A DNA stretch of 45,691 nucleotides from positions 1 to 45,691 of the forward strand of contig JAJYTW010000007.1 of NCBI GenBank assembly GCA_021792855.1, given 5' to 3'. Numbering within the stretch: position 1 is the first letter of the stretch; every line of letters begins with the position of its first letter. Under the pieces are notes generated by a model. It made no database searches. It worked only from the letters and a program-made list of their open reading frames with translations, and had not been told where the DNA came from. Made by a program: the position numbers and the translations under genes. Origin of the DNA: Actinomycetes bacterium (lineage in GTDB: Bacteria; Actinomycetota; Actinomycetes; Streptosporangiales; Streptosporangiaceae). Shown one piece after another: positions 30,921-40,493 of this stretch.

Positions 30921-33122
30921 TCAGCTGATGGACCAGCCGACCCTGGGATACCCGATAGTGCAGTGCCGGAGGCCGACCATCGAGCGCACGGTGCCATGCA
31001 GCAGGCTTCCCAGGCACAGTCCGGGGACCGGGCTTACCAGGAACGGACTGCCATTCTCCGTGAGTACCTGCCAGAGCTGCCGCGCCCGCTGGCTGCCGGG
31101 CGGGGCGCAGGGCGACAAGATGACCGGTCCGCCCCGGCGCAGCGGGGTTTGCGCGGTGAGGCACTGACCGAGCGCCTGCAGGGTGCCATCTGGAGTGAGT
31201 GTCCAGGACTGCCCCGAGACGCGGGCGCACCTTGTCAGGACCAGGCGCAGCAGGCTGCCGCTGCCGGGTCTGACTGCGGCGAGGCACTGGCCGGGCAGCC
31301 CGGCGAAGATCGGCCCGGCAGGCAGCGTCCAGGTCTGGCTGGCCGAGCTGGCACACGTCGTCAGCACAACCGGCTCCCCAGGCTGCCCACCAGAGCTCTT
31401 GTCAGCCAGGCACAGGCCGTTGCCGCCGTTGACCAGGGACCCGCCGGAAACGTAGGTCCAGCTCTGGGCCGGGCTGCGATTGCAGACCCCGAAGCCAACC
31501 GGGGCGCCGTTCTGGGCCGTCAGGCATCTGCCGTTTAGCCGGATCGTGCCGTTCTGGACGTAGTCCCAGATCTGGCCGCCCGAATGCGAGCAGGTTTGGA
31601 CGCTCACCGTGACTCCGGTGCGTGAGGTCAGGCAGAGCTTGCCTGGGCCAAGCCTGATCAGGCCGGATGAACCCGGTGCTGGCACGGTGACAGTCCAGCT
31701 GAAGCTCACGGCGCCGACCGTACGGTCAGAGGAGTCAGTCGCATGTAGATGCACCATGTACTGGCCTGGCCTAGTTGCCCAGCCGGTGATCTGGCCGCAC
31801 GGACTGAGGGACAGGCCGGGCGGCAGTCCGGTCGCAGTGAAGTTGAGCGTGCACCCCCGCAGCCCGTCGGATGACCGGATCTGAAGATTCGCTGGCCCGC
31901 CCGCCGGGGTGGATTGCCGGCCCGGCCACTCCAGCCTTACTGCGCCGTGCACGTACCAGGTGACCGGCAGGGTTACCGAGGCCGATGCCGCCCGCAGGGT
32001 CACAGCGGCGCGGTACCTGCCCGTGGTGGCCCGAAGCCGGCCACTTATAACGCCCGAGGAGCTAATGGTCAGGCCGTGCGGCAGTCCAGTCGCCGAGTAG
32101 GCCACGGACCGGCCGGCCAGCGACCTGACGGTCGTACCCACGCTCGCGCCTTTGGCATTGCTCTGGACACCTAGCTGGGCAGCGGTCAGCATGGCTGGGT
32201 TGAAGTAGCTGAGGTCGGTGTTGCCCGGAATACCGGCTACGGTCCCGGTCGAGGTGTACTGCCAGAAGGTCCATTTCGGCCAGCCGCTGGGCAGGGTGGG
32301 TGTCGTGGTCGGGCTAGCCACCCAGAGCGGGTCGGAGCCGAATGCGCTGCTGCCGCCGGTGCAGGTATCCCACCACTTCGCGGGCGTGTAAATAATCGTA
32401 GGCTGGCCGGTACGGCGCCTGATCTCGGCGGTGAACGCGGAGATCCAGGACACCATCTGGGCCTGGGTGAGCCCGTAGCACTGGTTGGTGTGATCGTATT
32501 GCGTATACGGGTCGTACTCTGCGTCCAGGATGAACGGTAGCGTTTGACCGTTGGCCGGGTAATTCTCGGCGTTGAGCGCGAAATCCGCCTGAAGTGTGCC
32601 GCTGGAGATATTCGGGATCGCGAAGTGATACCCGGCCACAAATAGCCCGGCTGCGCGGGCAGCGGCCAGATCGGTGGCGTAGTAGGGGTTGACGTAATAG
32701 GTGCCCTCGGTGGCCTTGATGAAGGCGAACCGGTAACCGCCAGCGGCGACCTGACCCCAGTCGATCGGCTGCCCGCCCGGATGCTGGAAGGAAGCGACGT
32801 CCACGCCCTGGACGGCACCCGCAGGTTGTCTCACCGCCGCCCGGTTTGTCCCGGGCCGGCCAGCCAGCATGCGCAACACCGCAGGTGAGTGTGTCTGGGA
32901 AACGTTGTACCGGCCGGGTGGCAGCCGGACAGCGGTCGCTGCGGACCTGGCCGAGGTCGGGCCGGTCTGCGGCCGAGCTGCTAGCGCCGAGCGGGCAATG
33001 GCCGCTGAGGCAGTATCCGGGACGGCCCAGAGCACGCAGACCAGACCGGCGGCGAGGACGGCGATCGCGCGGCGAGGCCCGGTCGGTAGCCGGAAGCCGG
33101 GCAGCGAAGGGCGGGCAGACAT
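30921..33122 (-). CDS. Secreted GH25 lysozyme with Ig-like and ricin-type lectin domains
   Basis: A 733-residue secreted muramidase. The signal peptide covers residues 1 to about 40 (GPRRAIAVLAAGLVCVLWAVPDTASA). The GH25 domain (about 100-305) has GVDVASFQHPGG, AFIKATEG and the catalytic acid pair region FILDAEYDPYTQ, then TFWQYTSTG. An Ig-like putative-Ig pair (about 320-480) follows with LPHGLTISSSGVISGRL and LPPGLSLSPCGQITGW. The C-terminal third (about 490-733) is a ricin-B-type lectin with repeated QxW segments (SQTWTLPAG, GQSWTLTPDG, RQLWQVL) and many cysteines. GH25 enzymes cleave the beta-1,4 bond between MurNAc and GlcNAc. CAGGAG upstream of the ATG at 33122 decides this start over the longer frame to 33188. 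Confidence 0.93.
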   Translation of the reverse strand: MSARPSLPGFRLPTGPRRAIAVLAAGLVCVLWAVPDTASAAIARSALAARPQTGPTSARSAATAVRLPPGRYNVSQTHSPAVLRMLAGRPGTNRAAVRQPAGAVQGVDVASFQHPGGQPIDWGQVAAGGYRFAFIKATEGTYYVNPYYATDLAAARAAGLFVAGYHFAIPNISSGTLQADFALNAENYPANGQTLPFILDAEYDPYTQYDHTNQCYGLTQAQMVSWISAFTAEIRRRTGQPTIIYTPAKWWDTCTGGSSAFGSDPLWVASPTTTPTLPSGWPKWTFWQYTSTGTVAGIPGNTDLSYFNPAMLTAAQLGVQSNAKGASVGTTVRSLAGRSVAYSATGLPHGLTISSSGVISGRLRATTGRYRAAVTLRAASASVTLPVTWYVHGAVRLEWPGRQSTPAGGPANLQIRSSDGLRGCTLNFTATGLPPGLSLSPCGQITGWATRPGQYMVHLHATDSSDRTVGAVSFSWTVTVPAPGSSGLIRLGPGKLCLTSRTGVTVSVQTCSHSGGQIWDYVQNGTIRLNGRCLTAQNGAPVGFGVCNRSPAQSWTYVSGGSLVNGGNGLCLADKSSGGQPGEPVVLTTCASSASQTWTLPAGPIFAGLPGQCLAAVRPGSGSLLRLVLTRCARVSGQSWTLTPDGTLQALGQCLTAQTPLRRGGPVILSPCAPPGSQRARQLWQVLTENGSPFLVSPVPGLCLGSLLHGTVRSMVGLRHCTIGYPRVGWSIS

Positions 33123-33336
33123 GGAGCTCCTGAGTAGGTCCGTACGACCATCCGGTGTTCGCCTGGCCACGTTGCGCAGATCGGTCATGCGGACATCGGC
33201 ACCAGGAGCTTACGGTCCACGGGCCGACTGCCATGGTCGGTTTCGCCCAACTCCCTGGCTTTGTTCGCTTCGTGCCCGGCGTCTGCGCTGCTGACGCCGG
33301 GCACGCGCGGGCCGGATTGGGTCCAGCCGGAACAGT

Positions 33337-34623
<1,287 letters not shown>

Positions 34624-34879
34624 AGCTTCATCGCTCCTGTCGTCTCGCCGCAAGCCTCATGGTCATCGTCATTGATGACGATAGGTCCAAAGAGCAGAGG
34701 CGAACCAGCCCGTTGGCCCTGTCCTGGGGGGACTTCGGCCACTTGGCGCTCACTCGGCCGTCTGCCGGAAATCCGCCCTCGTGCAACACGTTAACCCGCG
34801 CTCGCCGGACGCTGAAGCGCGGGATGCCTCGCAGCGGCAGTCGCGGGCGCGGGCCGGTTAAGGCTGGGCTTTCGGCCGG
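34624..34879. promoter_or_regulatory. gltA upstream region with palindrome
   Basis: The 256 bp between the SDR stop (34880) and gltA contain ATCGTCATTGATGACGAT (34665-34682): perfect 8-bp arms with a 2-nt centre, 42 bp upstream of the gltA ATG. No gene was recognised here. Confidence 0.5.
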
Positions 34880-35677
34880 TTACGGCCGGGGGAATTCCCG
34901 TGCGCTCGGATACCGCTGCGCACCGTCGACGACGATGTTGGCGCCGGTGACCCAGGACGCGCGCCGGGACAGCAGGAAGGTGATCACGTCGGCGACCTCG
35001 TCCAGGCGGCCGAGCCTGCCGAGCGGGAACTGGGTGTCGCGGAACCTCTCGAAGATCTCCGGGCTGGCCTGGGCAAACGCCTCCCAAGAGCCGCCTGGGA
35101 AGTAGATGGATCCTGGGCTAACCGCGTTAACCCGGATGCCCCATGGCGCGAGTTCAGCCGCGGCGGTCGCGGCAAGCTGGATCTCCGCCGCCTTGGCGAC
35201 CGCGTAACTGGTGCGCGGCGCCGGCCGCATGCCGGTGATCGAGGAGACGATCACGATCGCCGGGCTCTCCGCGGCGCGCAACTGGTCCAGGCAGAGCCGG
35301 ATCAGTTCCGCCGCGTGGCCGGCGTTCAGCGCGAAGGTCGCGGTGAAGTCGCCGGGCGCGGCCTCGGTCAGGTTGCCGCCGATGGTCCCGCCGGCGTTCG
35401 CGACGAGCAGGTCAAGGCCGCCAAGAGCGGCGGTGACCTCGGCCACCGCGCGGCCGAGGGCCGCGGTGTCGGTGACATCGGCGACGGCCGTCGAAACCGG
35501 GACGCCGTGGCGGCCGAGTTGGTCTGCCGCGGCGGCGAGGTCCTGCGCGCCCCGGGCCACCAGGCCGATCGACGCGCCCTCCGCCGCCAGTGCCTCGGCG
35601 GTGGCCAGGCCGATGCCGCGGCTTCCTCCGGTGATCAGCGCCCGAGCGCCGCGTAGTCCTAGATCCACCGGCAGCAC
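34880..35677 (-). CDS. SDR family oxidoreductase
   Basis: A 265-residue classical short-chain dehydrogenase/reductase. It has the cofactor motif TGGSRGIG near residue 17, NAGG for the NNAG position, VSSITG with the catalytic Ser and YAVAK as the YxxxK motif, then PGSI and LGRLGRLDEVADVITFLLSRRASWVTGANIVVDGA, all as in FabG-like enzymes. Cofactor preference favours NADP because of the R after GS. The substrate is unknown. The GTG at 35677 is uncertain; GTG at 35668 is a second possibility and neither has a Shine-Dalgarno. Confidence 0.9.
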   Translation of the reverse strand: MLPVDLGLRGARALITGGSRGIGLATAEALAAEGASIGLVARGAQDLAAAADQLGRHGVPVSTAVADVTDTAALGRAVAEVTAALGGLDLLVANAGGTIGGNLTEAAPGDFTATFALNAGHAAELIRLCLDQLRAAESPAIVIVSSITGMRPAPRTSYAVAKAAEIQLAATAAAELAPWGIRVNAVSPGSIYFPGGSWEAFAQASPEIFERFRDTQFPLGRLGRLDEVADVITFLLSRRASWVTGANIVVDGAQRYPSAREFPRP

Positions 35678-35749
35678 GCTACCGGATCGTGTCGCGGGCG
35701 CCGCGCCGGCCGGGCGCCATTGGCGGGCGGCGTCATCGGCGGGCGGCGG

Positions 35750-36358
35750 TCACTTCACCCGGTAGAACGCCGTCGGGCGCCAGCCCCAGCCGTAGTGGAT
35801 CAGGCCGACCGGCAGGTCGGAGTCGTGGGCGCCGAACGTGTAGCCCCACCGGCGGAACAGCTCGACATGGCCGGACCCGTAGAACGCGAGGTCGCCCATC
35901 CGGGGGTGCACGACCCGGACCAGCATCGGGCTGGCCAGCATCGCGGTGGTGGTCCGCGGCAGGTCGATACCGGCTTGCCGGTAGGCCATCATCACCAGGC
36001 CCGAGCAATCGAACGCGGGCCCGGTCCCGCCCCACGCGTAGCGGTGGCCCGCCTGGGCGGCGGCCCAGCGATAGGCCTCCAGACGGGTCGGCGTCTCCGC
36101 CCGCCGCACGTGCCGGTACCCACGGCGGTGCCCGTGCCCGTGCCCGTTACGGTTCCGGGTCCGGCGTGGGCTCGCGCCGTCGGACTGGACGGTGAGCATT
36201 CCGTGATCTGTCCCGAGCGAGAAGGCGGCGGAAACCGGCTCGGCCGCCGCCGCGGTGGCGGCCGGAGCCGCGTACACGAATGCCGCGGCCATCCCGACCG
36301 AGATCACCACGGCACCGAATGAGGTAATGAGCTTGCGTATCAGTTCGGACATCCACAT
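35750..36358 (-). CDS. Secreted NlpC/P60 family peptidoglycan hydrolase
   Basis: A 202-residue exported protein. A signal peptide covers about residues 1-40 (SFGAVVISVGMAAAFVYAAPAATA). A basic Arg/His/Gly-rich spacer (RRTRNRNGHGHGHRRGYRHVRR) follows, then the NlpC/P60 domain with WAAAQAGHRYAWGGTGPAFDCSGLV containing the catalytic Cys, and GDLAFYGSGHVELF with the catalytic His. Relatives cleave stem peptides between D-Glu and the third residue. The domain is shorter than usual and ends close to the C terminus. Start ATG at 36358 or 36352, no clear Shine-Dalgarno for either. The promoter presumably lies in the long upstream region. Confidence 0.85.
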   Translation of the reverse strand: MWMSELIRKLITSFGAVVISVGMAAAFVYAAPAATAAAAEPVSAAFSLGTDHGMLTVQSDGASPRRTRNRNGHGHGHRRGYRHVRRAETPTRLEAYRWAAAQAGHRYAWGGTGPAFDCSGLVMMAYRQAGIDLPRTTTAMLASPMLVRVVHPRMGDLAFYGSGHVELFRRWGYTFGAHDSDLPVGLIHYGWGWRPTAFYRVK

Positions 36359-37079
36359 CCGATCACGCGTAGTTCGCTCGGCCCGCGGGGAAAGGCGAGT
36401 TACTGCGCCTGACGCGGCGGGACCGAGCCTGACATTCCTTAAGCTAACGACGTCGCCAGCGATTGTCTCGTAAATGATGGTAAAGAAATGGCATTGATCG
36501 ACAACCTATTGTCCGCGATGCCGTACTATAGTGGTACGTATACACTCGCACCGTGTATGCTGACCGGCCACAATGATGGTCAGATGGCATGCCGGTGGGC
36601 TGGTAATGCCGCCAGTCGCACTCGATCCGGTGGCGGATCGGACCGCCGGTAATCCTCCCCTGAATGTCACTCAATGGCAGCTGGCCGGTCCCTGTCGCTG
36701 GATCTCGGACAGGAACCTGGACTGGCCGGCCGTGGGTTGCCGCGATAACAGGAGTTCGCGCCCTGATAAGACTGCCGACTGCCTGCCTGGCCGCGTCAAC
36801 TTAGCACATCCTAACGTTCGACTAAGTGCGAGATAGGCATGAGATAGGCACGAGATAGAGCCGAGATAACCAAGGGCCTCGGGGTGGCCGCGCCTTCGTG
36901 GTGCGGACGGATCGCGCAGGGCCGCATCGCATCTTCTACCCGCCCCCTGGCCCCGGTTAGCCGTTACGGCCGACGTTCGGCCCGCCGGGCAGCCCCCGGA
37001 CCTGTGCGGTCCGCGCGCGAGCGCTCAGGACAGCAGGCGAACGGCAGGTGACTAGCGATGAACGGTTCAGTGGGCGTGC
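36359..37079. promoter_or_regulatory. 720-bp gene-poor, AT-richer region with phased repeats
   Basis: No coding frame is convincing. Structures seen are an inverted repeat ATACAC/GTGTAT (36540-36558), an 8-bp palindrome ACTATAGT (36525-36532), and four direct repeats GAGATAG(A) starting at 36830, 36841, 36852 and 36863, an exact 11-bp period. The region separates the divergently placed NlpC/P60 gene and the MscS remnant. Confidence 0.55.
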
Positions 37080-37442
37080 ATGTCATCATCGCGGTTGCCG
37101 GAGTCGCCGCGGGCCGCCCTGGCCGCGTCGATCGTCACCAACTTCCACCAGCCAGAGCACGAGTCATCCGTCGTGGTTCAGGTCGGCGTCGCCTACGACA
37201 GCGACCTCGACCTGCTCGAGCGGGTGACCTGTGAGGTTGGCAAGGAGGTCATGCGGTTGGTCGACGGCGCGGCGCCGGCTCACGAGCCGACGGTCCGGTT
37301 CCACACCTTCGCCGACTCCAGCATCGACTTCTCGGTCGGGCTGCGGGCCAGTGAGGCCACCGCCCAGTACCTGATCGTGCATGAGTTCACGAAGCGGCTG
37401 CACCGCCGCTACCCGCAGGAGGGGATCGACATGCCGGCACCG
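37080..37442 (+). pseudogene. Fragment of an MscS-type mechanosensitive channel
   Basis: The frame codes for about 120 residues that match only the C-terminal cytoplasmic domain of MscS channels: ASIVTNFHQPEHESSVVVQ, VGVAYDSDLDLLERVTCEVGKEV, HTFADSSIDFSVGLRAS and LIVHEFTKRLHRRYPQEGIDMPAP. The transmembrane helices and pore are missing: a stop codon in frame at 37059 and no membrane segment between there and the ATG at 37080. The sequence after MPAP runs into a hairpin and then becomes the reverse complement of the next gene, so the true end is near 37440. No Shine-Dalgarno is present. It is best read as a truncated remnant, though a soluble free-standing domain is not excluded. Confidence 0.7.
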
Positions 37443-37504
37443 TGCCGGTGCCCGGACCAGGTGGTTCGGGCACCGGCACGGAACGCGGCGTCGCGCGGCG
37501 TTCC
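37440..37504. terminator. 15-bp hairpin plus a second stem between convergent genes
   Basis: A perfect 15-bp stem (37440-37454 with 37467-37481; arm CCGTGCCGGTGCCCG) with a 12-nt loop is followed by an overlapping smaller one (37480-37486 with 37498-37504, GGAACGC/GCGTTCC). It sits between the end of the MscS remnant and the stop of the luciferase-like gene. Confidence 0.7.
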
Positions 37505-37511
37505 GCCGCGG

Positions 37512-38501
37512 TCAGTCGGCCAGTTCGGGAATGACCTTGGTCGCGAACAGGTCGATGCTGCCACGGTCGTAGGCGGCATCGGCGAAGTACGTGATGGCGT
37601 AGGTCATGCCCATGTCGCGGGCGTCGGCCAGGCGTTCGGCGATCTGCTCCGGGGTGCCGACCAGTGGCCCGGATGCGATGCCGTTCATGGTGGATTCCAG
37701 CCTGTCCTCGGACAGCAGCGGGGCGTAATGCGCCCGGATCCAGGCGAGCTTGTCGGCGACGTCCTGCTCGGTGTCGCCGATGACGACGTTGTAGTTGGTT
37801 GAGCGGACAATCGCGTCGAAGTCGGTGCCGGCCTCGGCGCAGTGCCCGGCGAGGACCTCGGACTTGTGCCGGAAGACGTCCGGGGTGCCGTCGAAGTTCG
37901 TGTACCTGGCGTACTTCGCCGCGATCCGCAGGGTCTTCTTCTCGCCGCCGCCGGCGATCCACAACGGGATGCCGCCCTCCTGCAGCGGGAGTGGCTGCCC
38001 GATGGCGCCGTCGACCTGGTAGTGCTTGCCCGCCAGCGTCGCGGTGCCGGTGGTCCACATCTGGTGCATGATCTGGACACCCTCGTCCAGCATCCCGAGC
38101 CGGTCTCCTGCGGTCGGGAACCCGTAGCCGTAGGCCCGCCACTCGTGCTCGTACCAGCCACCGCCGATGCCCATCTCGACCCGGCCGCCGGAGACCAGGT
38201 CGATCGTGGCCGCGACCTTGGCGAGGTAGGCGGGGTTGCGGTAGCCCATGCAGGTGCACATCTGGCCGAGCCGCACCCGGCTGGTGACGGCAGCGAACGC
38301 TGCCATCAAGGACCAGGCCTCGTGGGTGGCCTCGTCGGTGGGCACCGGAACGGTGTGGAAGTGGTCATAGACCCAGATGGACTCGAACGGGCCGACGTCG
38401 GCCGCCTGGGCAAGATTGCGCATCACGGCCCACTGGTCCGCCGCCGGGATACCGGCCAGGTCCAGTCGCCATCCCTGAGGTACAAAGATTCCGAATCGCA
38501 T
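37512..38501 (-). CDS. LLM class F420-dependent oxidoreductase
   Basis: A 329-residue luciferase-like TIM-barrel oxidoreductase. The N terminus MRFGIFVPQGW, the segment FESIWVYDHFHTVP, LVSGGRVEMGIGGGWYEHEWRAYG and GGIPLWIAGGGEKKTLRIAAKYA are typical of the F420-using branch in actinobacteria rather than FMN-using luciferases. F420-dependent members reduce or oxidise diverse metabolites; the substrate is unknown. The Shine-Dalgarno is TTAGGA, 7 nt before the ATG. It is divergent from the following beta-lactamase-like gene across 152 bp. Confidence 0.88.
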   Translation of the reverse strand: MRFGIFVPQGWRLDLAGIPAADQWAVMRNLAQAADVGPFESIWVYDHFHTVPVPTDEATHEAWSLMAAFAAVTSRVRLGQMCTCMGYRNPAYLAKVAATIDLVSGGRVEMGIGGGWYEHEWRAYGYGFPTAGDRLGMLDEGVQIMHQMWTTGTATLAGKHYQVDGAIGQPLPLQEGGIPLWIAGGGEKKTLRIAAKYARYTNFDGTPDVFRHKSEVLAGHCAEAGTDFDAIVRSTNYNVVIGDTEQDVADKLAWIRAHYAPLLSEDRLESTMNGIASGPLVGTPEQIAERLADARDMGMTYAITYFADAAYDRGSIDLFATKVIPELAD

Positions 38502-38653
38502 GCGGTAATCCTAAAGAAGAGGACAGGGTCGCGATGGCCGGCCGTGGCCGGGTGGCGCTAGCAGCCTGCCCGGTTGGGCTGCATACTGCCTGAACATGAC
38601 GACCACATGCGGTACCAGGCGGACGAGCGGCGGAGGCACGAGATCGGGCGGCC

Positions 38654-40405
38654 ATGCCCGCTGACCGTCATGTCGCCCTGGCCGCGGAGCTGACCTGCGC
38701 GCGGATCGGGGCGTTCGCACGGGACCTGCCCGGCCACGCGCCGCTTCCCGGCGGTGTGATCGTGCTGGCCGACCGCAGCGCAACGCTCGGGCAGGTCACC
38801 TTCGGCCACGCAGACCTAGGTCGCGGCGAGCCAATGCAGGCAGATCACCTGTTCCAGATCGGATCGATCAGCAAGGTCTTCACCGCGCTGCTGGCCGGCC
38901 AGCTTGCCGCCGAGTCCCGGCTGTCGCTGGACGAACCGGTCAGCCGGTTCCTGCCGTGGCTCGACCTTGGCGTCGGTGCCCGCCCGGCAACGCTGCGGAG
39001 CCTACTCAGCCACACCGCGGGCCTGGTGATTGGCTCGGATGCAGTGCCCGATGACCTCGCTCAGATCTGGCGGCTGCGTGAACTCGCGGTCGATCCGGGC
39101 CCGGCGCACTTTCACTACTCCAATCTCGGGTTTCAGATCGCGGGACTCGTGCTTGAGGCAGCCGCGGGCGAACCGCTCGGCCAGTTGGTCGCAGATCGGC
39201 TGCTTGCACCGATGGGCATGACCAGCTCGGCACCGGCGATAACCTTCGCTGACCGGCCGAGGTTCGCAACCGGATACATCGCTGCCCGTCAGGATCGGAT
39301 CTGGCTACCCGGTGACCCGCTGGTTCCGGCCCCGTGGTTCGAACTGGCGGCGGCTGATGGCAACATCGCCGCTACCGGGCCGGACCTGGCTCGGCTGGCC
39401 ATGCTGCTGCTCGACCACGGCCGGGTCGGCCAGCGCCAGGTCGTTGATGAGTCGGTGGTTGCGACCATGACAGCGTCGCTGGCCCCGGATGCCGGGACCG
39501 GGCCCGACCTGCCAGGGGTGCCTCCGCTAACCGCCACCAGGTACGGCCTGGGCATCGGCGTGGACACGATCGACGGTAACCTGTGCCTGACTCACGGCGG
39601 CGGCATGGTCGGCTACTCTACGTTCCTGCTGGCCGACACCTCGGCAGGGCTGGGCGTCGTGGTCCTTACCAACGCCGACGGCGGGAACGCACACGCCGAG
39701 CTGATCGCCCGAGCAGCGCACACCGACCTGCTGGCCAGGCTGGCCGGTGGCCCGGAGCCGGCGCTCCCGTCGGGCGACCCGGTCGTGCGATTGCGTGAGA
39801 TGGCGCAGGCCAGCCCACTTCCGCTGGGTCGGTTCGTGGCACCTTACCTGCCCGGCAGACCGACCCGGATCGCGGTCCTCGGCGGTCCTGGCGGCACGGT
39901 GGTGGTGTCCTGCCGCGAGCGGGAAGGCCGCCTATTCCGCCTGCTGACCGGCACTTACGCCACGGACCATCCGGATCTGCGCAGCTTCGCGCTGACCCCG
40001 GCCGTGCAGGCCGGACAGCCACTCTGGACCTGGGGGCCAGTCGTATACCGCGAGGATGGCGGTGATGGTGCCAGCCAGGATCCCGGCGGGGCCGCCAGCC
40101 AGTTCGCGGCTGAACGGCAGGTACCGGAGTTGTGGACTGCGCTGGAAGGTCACTACCGGTGCTATTCGCCCTGGTATCCGGAATTCCGGGTGTTCGTCCG
40201 TGCGGGCGCGCTCTGGCTGGCGGCACCTGGCGGTGTAGAGGCGCCGGGTGCGGAGGAGCCACTGATCGAGGTGACGCCGGGGGTGTTCCGGATAGGCGCG
40301 GAGGACTGGCTGCCCGAGCGGCTGACGGCCGGTCCGCTGGTTGATGGCCGGGTGATCAGCGTGAATCGGGACGGCTGCGAGTACTCCCGGTCCTTCACGC
40401 CCTGA
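38654..40405 (+). CDS. Serine beta-lactamase-like hydrolase (class C / PBP fold)
   Basis: A 583-residue member of the beta-lactamase/transpeptidase-like family. Active-site motifs are all present: SISK at residues 71-74, YSN at 155-157 and HGGG beginning at His314 in place of KTG. The catalytic domain takes up about residues 1-360; a C-terminal beta-rich domain of about 220 residues follows, as in EstB-like or D-aminopeptidase-like relatives. No signal peptide is visible, so it is probably an intracellular esterase or peptidase rather than an antibiotic-resistance enzyme. The ATG has only a weak GGGCGG upstream. The substrate is unknown. Confidence 0.88.
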   Translation: MPADRHVALAAELTCARIGAFARDLPGHAPLPGGVIVLADRSATLGQVTFGHADLGRGEPMQADHLFQIGSISKVFTALLAGQLAAESRLSLDEPVSRFLPWLDLGVGARPATLRSLLSHTAGLVIGSDAVPDDLAQIWRLRELAVDPGPAHFHYSNLGFQIAGLVLEAAAGEPLGQLVADRLLAPMGMTSSAPAITFADRPRFATGYIAARQDRIWLPGDPLVPAPWFELAAADGNIAATGPDLARLAMLLLDHGRVGQRQVVDESVVATMTASLAPDAGTGPDLPGVPPLTATRYGLGIGVDTIDGNLCLTHGGGMVGYSTFLLADTSAGLGVVVLTNADGGNAHAELIARAAHTDLLARLAGGPEPALPSGDPVVRLREMAQASPLPLGRFVAPYLPGRPTRIAVLGGPGGTVVVSCREREGRLFRLLTGTYATDHPDLRSFALTPAVQAGQPLWTWGPVVYREDGGDGASQDPGGAASQFAAERQVPELWTALEGHYRCYSPWYPEFRVFVRAGALWLAAPGGVEAPGAEEPLIEVTPGVFRIGAEDWLPERLTAGPLVDGRVISVNRDGCEYSRSFTP

Positions 40406-40493
40406 CCGGACCTGCCGAGTCGCCCCTCATGATGCCGGGCACCGCTGGTCGGAGAGGCGCGCGAGTGTCCGCACCCTAGCGGATACTGCGCGC

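Noticed and set aside
36573-36836. 87-codon plus-strand frame in the gene-poor region
   Set aside because: No Shine-Dalgarno, no recognisable similarity and poor codon bias.
37442-37802. Continuation of the MscS fragment frame
   Set aside because: Beyond residue 120 it is only the reverse complement of the luciferase-like gene.
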